Below are positions 22,068 through 26,351 of a stretch of 26,351 nucleotides of DNA, in pieces. The notes beneath the pieces were generated by a model that had not been told where the DNA came from, searched no databases, and worked only from the letters and a program-made list of their open reading frames with translations. The stretch's first letter is position 1. Every line of letters starts with the position of its first letter. This DNA is from an uncultured Treponema sp. GTDB taxonomy: Bacteria; Spirochaetota; Spirochaetia; Treponematales; Treponemataceae. Location: positions 1 to 26,351 of the forward strand of contig CALDIB010000004.1 in NCBI GenBank assembly GCA_937902125.1. The letters run 5' to 3'. The translations under genes were made by a program, and so were the position numbers.

Positions 22068-23097
22068 AATAAGTTTTATGCTTTTGGCGGCCATTTTCGC
22101 CGCGCCTTTTTTTAAGCCGCTTTCCGCGCAGGAGCTTTCGCTTTTGGAGCAAAGCGCCAAAAAAGGGCAGACGCTATATTGGGACACTTTGACTCAAAGC
22201 GGAGTCTTGGAAAAAAACGGAAAGCAAGTTTCTTTCCGCGCCGGCTCCAACATCATTCTTCTTGACAACGAAAAATTCGCGTGGACAGACGCGCCTCAAG
22301 TCGCCGGCGGAAAAATTTCTGTAAGCCAAAAATTCATTCAAGACTCGGAAGAATGGTTCAACTTGGCTCCGTCCTCCGGCGAAAATTTTAAGGTGGGCGC
22401 CATCTTGATAGATCCAGGCCACGGCGGAAAAGATCCGGGCGCCTTGATGACCCACAAAATCAACGGCAAGAATGTGACCATAAAGGAAAAGGACATAAAC
22501 TTGGCTGTGGCAAAAAGTTTGGCGGCCCGCCTCAAGACTGCCTATCCGCAAAAGCAAATAATAATGACGCGAAACTCCGACGTTTTCATTACCCTCCAGC
22601 AAAGAACGGAAATAGCCAATTCCGTCCAGCTCAAAGACCGGGAGGCCGTCCTTTACGTTTCCATTCATGTCAATTCTTCCCTTGACAAAAAGGCCAGGGG
22701 CTACGAGGTTTGGTACCTTTCTCCCGGTTACAGAAGAACCGTTCTGGAGCGGGGAAAGGCCGACGATCCCAAGCTTTTTCCGATTTTAAATTCGATGATG
22801 GAAGAGGAATACACAACAGAAAGCATTTTAATCGCCAAGTTCATCATGGACGGCTTGTCGGCCCAAATAGGAAATTTAAGCCAGGCTCGGGGAATAAAGG
22901 CCGAGGAGTGGTTTGTGGTCCGCAATTCCAACATGCCCAGCGTTTTGGTGGAAGTGGGCTTTGTGTCCAACTACGAGGAAGCCAAGCTTTTGAACGACGA
23001 AAGCTACTTGCAAAAAACGGCCTTTGGAATATATAATGGAATCGCCGCGTTTGTGGCTCACTTTGAGCGTTCCCGCGGCTTTACGGGAGCAAAATGA
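22054..23097 (+). CDS. N-acetylmuramoyl-L-alanine amidase (Amidase_3), secreted
   Basis: 347 aa with a signal peptide (hydrophobic core MLLAAIFAAPFF, likely cleavage after LSA). The zinc amidase domain starts at about residue 113: ILIDPGHGGKDPGA with H123, E145 in KEKDINLAVA, H205 in VSIHVNSS, and the catalytic E300 in SVLVEVGFVSN. All zinc ligands are present, so it should cleave the amide bond between MurNAc and the stem peptide in the periplasm. The region before the domain (about 28-110) may bind wall or partner proteins. Ribosome site AAGGAG; the start lies 14 nt inside the ATP-grasp gene. The genus name of the T. pallidum gene in the same position is also an amidase, from memory. Confidence 0.93.
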   Translation: MFRAKISFMLLAAIFAAPFFKPLSAQELSLLEQSAKKGQTLYWDTLTQSGVLEKNGKQVSFRAGSNIILLDNEKFAWTDAPQVAGGKISVSQKFIQDSEEWFNLAPSSGENFKVGAILIDPGHGGKDPGALMTHKINGKNVTIKEKDINLAVAKSLAARLKTAYPQKQIIMTRNSDVFITLQQRTEIANSVQLKDREAVLYVSIHVNSSLDKKARGYEVWYLSPGYRRTVLERGKADDPKLFPILNSMMEEEYTTESILIAKFIMDGLSAQIGNLSQARGIKAEEWFVVRNSNMPSVLVEVGFVSNYEEAKLLNDESYLQKTAFGIYNGIAAFVAHFERSRGFTGAK

Positions 23098-23567
23098 AAA
23101 TACAGTCGCTTGCTAAAAAATTGAACGTCGCTCAAAAGGCTTTGGCCGCCGCTTTGGCCTTGGCTTTTTTGTTTTCCTTGACGGTGTATTTTTTCAAGAC
23201 CCCAAGGATCAGGCATGTTTTTCGCTTTCAGTCCGTGGACACAGGCCGCAACAATGTGGAGTGGAGGCTTTTGCCGGTCAAAAAGGGCCAAGACAAAATT
23301 TCGCTTTATGTCCAAGAACTTTTGCTCGGCCCAAAAAACGAGCGCAGCCGGCCCTTGTTCTCGCCTGGAACTAAGGCCAACTTTTGCTTTGAGCGGGGCA
23401 AAAGCCTTTATGTGGATTTTAGCCCTGAGATTCTGGAAATGTCAGGAAACGCCAGCCAAATCATGGAGGGCCTTGAATTGTTTAAAATGAACGTCAAGCG
23501 GGCTTTTCCCCATTTGAAGAATGTTGAGGCGTATATCGACGGAAAGCCCCTTGTGGAGGAATTTTGA
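23094..23567 (+). CDS. GerMN-domain protein with N-terminal membrane anchor
   Basis: 157 aa. One hydrophobic segment near the N-terminus (ALAAALALAFLFSLTVYFF) acts as an anchor or uncleaved signal. The rest fits the GerMN/sporulation-spore-germination domain: ISLYVQELLLGPKN, LFSPGTKANFCFERGKSLYVDFSPEI and a C-terminal VEAYIDGKPL. GerMN domains sit outside the membrane and are often paired with Amidase_3 proteins, where they are thought to assist wall hydrolases. The ATG overlaps the amidase stop as ATGA, which fits such a partnership. It is the last gene of the long operon. I see no hairpin terminator after it. Confidence 0.85.
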   Translation: MKIQSLAKKLNVAQKALAAALALAFLFSLTVYFFKTPRIRHVFRFQSVDTGRNNVEWRLLPVKKGQDKISLYVQELLLGPKNERSRPLFSPGTKANFCFERGKSLYVDFSPEILEMSGNASQIMEGLELFKMNVKRAFPHLKNVEAYIDGKPLVEEF

Positions 23568-23586
23568 TTTTTTTTTGATTAAAACC

Positions 23587-23615
23587 TTGACAAAAATCTT
23601 ATCTTATTAGATAAT
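23587..23615 (+). promoter_or_regulatory. Sigma-70 promoter of flaA
   Basis: TTGACA (23587-23592), 17-nt spacer, GATAAT (23610-23615). The surroundings are very AT-rich. The transcript would start near 23622 with about 46 nt of leader and a strong AAAGGAG site (to 23659) 8 nt before the ATG. This is sigma-70 type, not a sigma-28 flagellar promoter. Confidence 0.8.
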
Positions 23616-23667
23616 AATAGAAAATAGACAAGGCTACATCTATAAAATAATTAAAGGAGTTTTTCAA

Positions 23668-24753
23668 ATGAAGAGAACTTTCTATTTGTTTGCGACAGCG
23701 CTCTTGTTCGCCGGTTCGTTAATGTTCGCCGAAGAAGCGATGCTCATCGACTTTACGCAGCTCCAGGCGGATTGCGTCAATGACGAGCAGACTGGCAACC
23801 CCACGCAGAACAAGCGCACTGTAATGGATTTTTCTGTTGCCGCCGGCGCCACATTCACCGATGACCAGAAAGAGTTGATGAAGACATCTCTCGCTTTGCC
23901 TGAGTGGGAAGTTGTCTTGAACTCTTCCGCCCGCAACGTGGGAAGCTTGGCCGATTCAAGAGTAGTCGCCGCCCCCGTAAAGGACAGCGCCAACGTTCCG
24001 TTCGCAGGAAAAGAAGTTATGGGCGTTCGCATCATATTCCCCGAGTGGGCCAACAACGCCAACGCAAAAATCACTCCGGCTTTCGACATTCCCGCCTACG
24101 AGCCTTTGGCCGACGCTGACGACAACGGCGTTCGCCAGGAACCCACAGACGAGCAGAAGGCTTCTGGAAAGACTTTGTTCGAAGACGGATTCGGAGTTGT
24201 AAAGAACGTCGGAACCCTCAAGTCAATCGCCGTCACAACGATGGGAATGAACTATCCCCACTCATTGTATGTTCTTCTCAAGGACAACGACAACATCGAG
24301 CGCCGCTACTTCATGGGCTACCTCGGCTTTGACGGATGGAAGACTTTGATTTGGAACAACCCGCAGTATATTTCAGAAATCCGCAACCGCGAAATTCGCG
24401 TATACCCCATTTATCCTCGCGGACTTCCCTTCGTCAAGTTCACAGGATTCCAGGTTTGCCGCGATGGCGCGCACATCGGCGGAAACTACATCGGATACTT
24501 CAAGGACGTAAAGGTTATTTACGACAAAGCCTTGCTCACATCTGACCGCGACATCGCCGACGAAGACTTGTGGGGAATCATCACAAAGAAAGAGTCTGAG
24601 CGCCAGACTGCCGAAATGCAGCGCTTTGGAAACAAGCAGGTCAACCGCTACCTTGAAAAGGCTAAGTTGGCCACAGAAACAGAGTTCTCTTCAAGCTTGA
24701 ACGAGGATTCTTCTTCCAACGCTCAGTCTAACCAGGGACAGGCGGCTCAATAA
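23668..24753 (+). CDS. flaA: FlaA, periplasmic flagellar filament outer-layer (sheath) protein
   Basis: 361 aa. The signal peptide MKRTFYLFATALLFAGSLMFA is followed by mature sequence EEAMLIDF. Typical FlaA features include LDF/LIDF near the mature start, VMGVRIIFPEWANNANAKI, a region of repeated aromatic motifs (YPHSLYVLLKDNDN, RRYFMGYLGFDGWKTLIWNNP), and RGLPFVKFTGFQVCRDG with the following YIGYFKDVKVIYDKA. FlaA coats the FlaB core of the spirochete periplasmic flagella and affects stiffness and motility. The C-terminus is a Ser/Asn/Gln-rich tail (SSLNEDSSSNAQSNQGQ). Codons look more uniform and high-expression-like than in neighbours. It is transcribed alone, ending in the terminator at 24801. 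Confidence 0.95.
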   Translation: MKRTFYLFATALLFAGSLMFAEEAMLIDFTQLQADCVNDEQTGNPTQNKRTVMDFSVAAGATFTDDQKELMKTSLALPEWEVVLNSSARNVGSLADSRVVAAPVKDSANVPFAGKEVMGVRIIFPEWANNANAKITPAFDIPAYEPLADADDNGVRQEPTDEQKASGKTLFEDGFGVVKNVGTLKSIAVTTMGMNYPHSLYVLLKDNDNIERRYFMGYLGFDGWKTLIWNNPQYISEIRNREIRVYPIYPRGLPFVKFTGFQVCRDGAHIGGNYIGYFKDVKVIYDKALLTSDRDIADEDLWGIITKKESERQTAEMQRFGNKQVNRYLEKAKLATETEFSSSLNEDSSSNAQSNQGQAAQ

Positions 24754-24800
24754 CTCCAGCTCTTTGACAGAGATAATTTCGTAAAATTAGTCTTCAGCAT

Positions 24801-24834
24801 AAAGGGCTGTCCGACATTGGGCAGCCCTTTTTCT
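24801..24834 (+). terminator. Intrinsic terminator after flaA
   Basis: AAAGGGCTGTCC (24801-24812) pairs with GGGCAGCCCTTT (24819-24830; one G-U pair), loop GACATT, followed by a T-rich run. It ends about 48 nt after the flaA stop and 25 nt before the next gene. Confidence 0.85.
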
Positions 24835-24858
24835 TTTCCATTAGTTTAGGAGCGCTTT

Positions 24859-26130
24859 ATGGATTCCCAAATGCCAAGCAAAAGCAACATAGAAGAGCTT
24901 TACAATTCTTACTATCCGATTTTTTCTTGCATTTTAAACAACGTTCAAAATATGCTTGCAGGCGATTTGGATTTGAATCCCCGGCCTGTCCTAAAGTCGA
25001 GAATAAAATCATTTAAAAGCTATTATTCCAAAGTCGTTCGCCAACGCTCCGACGCGATTTATCAAACCAATCAATTGGTTTGCCTTACCGACATGATTGG
25101 CGTTCGCGTTGTCTGCGCCTTTTTGGAAGACATCTCAAATGTGGTGAAGCAAATTTCCGAAAAATACTCAGTCCGCGAAATAGAGCGAAAGGGCGAGAGC
25201 ATGAGCTTTAAGGAATTTGGCTACGAGTCGGTTCACATTTTGATTGACATTCCCGCGGAATGCTTGGATTTGCGGGTTCTGAATCCCAGCCTTGTAAAAG
25301 ACTTGCCGATTCCAAAAGAATTGTGTTGCGAAATACAAGTGCGCACTATTTTGCAGGACGCCTGGGCGGAAGTGGAGCACGAGCTTATTTACAAGACCGA
25401 GTTCACTCCCTTTGACGCGCCTTTAAGAAGAAAGTTGGCTTGCGTCAACGCCTCCTTGTCTTTGGCCGACACGATTTTTCAGGAAATCCGGGACTACCAA
25501 AAGAATTTCCAGCGGGCGGTGGACGAGCGCAGGGAAACTTTCTACAAGCAGGCCGACGTCATAACCGACAAGGAGAACGCGCTTGTTCCTTCCGACAAAG
25601 AAAAAACTGAGCCGCCGGATTTGACCAAGGCCAGCCCTTATGTTCGCGGAACTATAGACGACATGATTTTGCGCGCCCTGCAAGCCCACAACAGCGGCAA
25701 CTTGGATTTGGCTGTAAACATTTATTCTGAAATTCTTTCCTCAAAATCCCAATTGAACGACACTGTGCTTTCTGTAATCCACAAGCACAGGGGAATGGCT
25801 TACTTCGCGCAAAATAAATACAACGAGGCCCTTGCGGACTTTGAAAAAAGCGCGAGTTTTGGAAGCGACAATTTTCGCTCCATTTATTACATGGGAATTG
25901 TTTACGGAGTCTTAGGTCAAGAGCAAAAGGCGCTTGAGGCTTTTACAAAGTCCCTTGAAATAAACGCCTTTCAATCCCACGCTTTTTACCGCCGGGCCTT
26001 GGCCTACTTTAATTTGTCGGACTTTCAAAAGTCCCTTGAGGACTTGAACCAAGCCGCCCGCCTTGGCCTCGACAACGACGAGTGCAAGGCCCTGCGCGCC
26101 AAGCTGAACAAAAAATTCGACATGATGTAG
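24859..26130 (+). CDS. RelA/SpoT-domain (p)ppGpp synthetase-like protein with C-terminal TPR repeats
   Basis: 423 aa. Residues about 20-205 match the RelA_SpoT nucleotidyltransferase domain: PVLKSRIKSFKSYYSKV, LTDMIGVRVVC (metal D78), EFGYESVHILID and CEIQVRTILQDAWAEVEHELIYK (E158), all consistent with an active synthetase. No HD hydrolase, TGS or ACT domain is present, so it resembles a small alarmone synthetase. A linker leads to three or so TPR units (about 265-420) such as RGMAYFAQNKYNEALADFEKS and YYMGIVYGVLGQEQKALEAFTKSLE. It should transfer pyrophosphate from ATP to GDP/GTP, with the TPR part probably binding a regulatory partner. The ribosome site AGGAG precedes the ATG. No promoter is evident between the flaA terminator and the gene. 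Confidence 0.88.
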   Translation: MDSQMPSKSNIEELYNSYYPIFSCILNNVQNMLAGDLDLNPRPVLKSRIKSFKSYYSKVVRQRSDAIYQTNQLVCLTDMIGVRVVCAFLEDISNVVKQISEKYSVREIERKGESMSFKEFGYESVHILIDIPAECLDLRVLNPSLVKDLPIPKELCCEIQVRTILQDAWAEVEHELIYKTEFTPFDAPLRRKLACVNASLSLADTIFQEIRDYQKNFQRAVDERRETFYKQADVITDKENALVPSDKEKTEPPDLTKASPYVRGTIDDMILRALQAHNSGNLDLAVNIYSEILSSKSQLNDTVLSVIHKHRGMAYFAQNKYNEALADFEKSASFGSDNFRSIYYMGIVYGVLGQEQKALEAFTKSLEINAFQSHAFYRRALAYFNLSDFQKSLEDLNQAARLGLDNDECKALRAKLNKKFDMM

Positions 26131-26234
26131 CCGCTTTTGTGTAGAGGCCTCTGTTTTAACGGAAACGAAAATACTCTCGCTTTCTTCGGCCGCCTGTTGC
26201 CCTTATTTTCCTGTTACATTTTTCTTTTCGCCAC
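26131..26234. other. Short intergenic stretch without clear features
   Basis: It lies between the alarmone synthetase stop and the tRNA promoter. It contains the palindrome AGAGGCCTCT but no credible terminator hairpin or ORF that I can support. Confidence 0.4.
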
Positions 26235-26263
26235 TTGACACTTTTTTTCTTTTGCGCTACTAT
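26235..26263 (+). promoter_or_regulatory. Sigma-70 promoter of tRNA-Glu
   Basis: TTGACA (26235-26240), 17-nt spacer, TACTAT (26258-26263). The transcript would start near 26270, about 20 nt before the mature tRNA. This leader contains the hairpin-forming palindrome TGACATAATGTCA (26273-26285). Confidence 0.75.
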
Positions 26264-26289
26264 CAGATTCGTTGACATAATGTCAGCGT

Positions 26290-26351
26290 GTCTCCTTCGT
26301 CTAGTGGTTAGGACATCGGGTTTTCATCCCGACAACATGGGTTCAATTCCC
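26290..26351 (+). tRNA. tRNA-Glu (anticodon UUC), 3' end cut by window edge
   Basis: GTCTCCT (acceptor 5' strand), D-arm GTCTAGTGGTTAGGAC, anticodon stem TCGGG/CCCGA with loop TTTTCAT (anticodon TTC), and T-arm beginning ATGGGTTCAATTCCC. The 3' acceptor strand lies outside the window. The fold and anticodon fit glutamate tRNA. Confidence 0.93.

Noticed and set aside
24764..24792. Possible promoter for the alarmone synthetase gene beginning with TTGACA after flaA
   Set aside because: At 17-nt spacing the -10 position reads TTAGTC, and the site lies upstream of the flaA terminator, so its transcript would be terminated.
1..26351. CRISPR arrays, insertion sequences, phage or integration signatures
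   Set aside because: No regular repeat arrays, transposase or integrase-like proteins or flanking direct repeats were seen.

Overview
The window looks like chromosomal DNA from a spirochete, most likely a treponeme of the gut or rumen type. The best evidence is a complete periplasmic flagellar sheath protein gene (flaA), preceded by an N-acetylmuramoyl-L-alanine amidase gene, a GerMN-domain gene and a spiro-SPASM-type gene. From memory, amidase-GerMN-FlaA is also the order in Treponema pallidum, but I could not check this. By eye about half the bases are G+C. Genes are tightly packed, and no stretch above 300 bases lacks a gene. I see no insertion sequence, phage or CRISPR array.

Left part (1-9126). 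On the minus strand lie a truncated membrane protein with a degenerate class III cyclase domain (1-1314), an FGE-like secreted protein coupled to a CorA transporter (1377-3418), and a complete SUF iron-sulfur operon in the order sufC-sufB-sufD-sufS-sufU (9117 down to 4157). Between CorA and sufU, on the plus strand, are a small ORF and a coupled lipoprotein gene (3541-4160).

Middle (9258-13562). coaD diverges from the suf operon. ilvD follows behind a highly structured leader containing a perfect terminator hairpin, then ilvB with its own promoter. IlvD is itself an Fe-S enzyme, a client of the neighbouring SUF system.

Right part (11823-23567). From ilvB onward eight genes run head to tail with no gap above about 13 nt and several ATGA overlaps: ilvB, a soluble sensor/diguanylate cyclase, a spiro-SPASM protein with a broken radical-SAM motif, a GT-A-like protein, a three-part SpsF/PseG/methyltransferase fusion, an ATP-grasp enzyme, a peptidoglycan amidase and a GerMN protein. 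flaA follows from its own strong promoter and ends in a terminator. I infer that the middle genes form a dedicated, spirochete-type glycan or glycoconjugate pathway linked to the cell wall and periplasmic flagella. This is the best candidate for an undescribed system in the window.

Right end. A RelA/SpoT-type alarmone synthetase fused to TPR repeats (24859-26130), then the start of tRNA-Glu(UUC), cut by the window edge, behind a clear promoter.

A recurring feature is near-consensus sigma-70 promoters with 17-nt spacing. At three genes (the cyclase, sufC and coaD) the -10 box lies only 6 to 9 nt from the start codon, predicting leaderless or nearly leaderless mRNAs.
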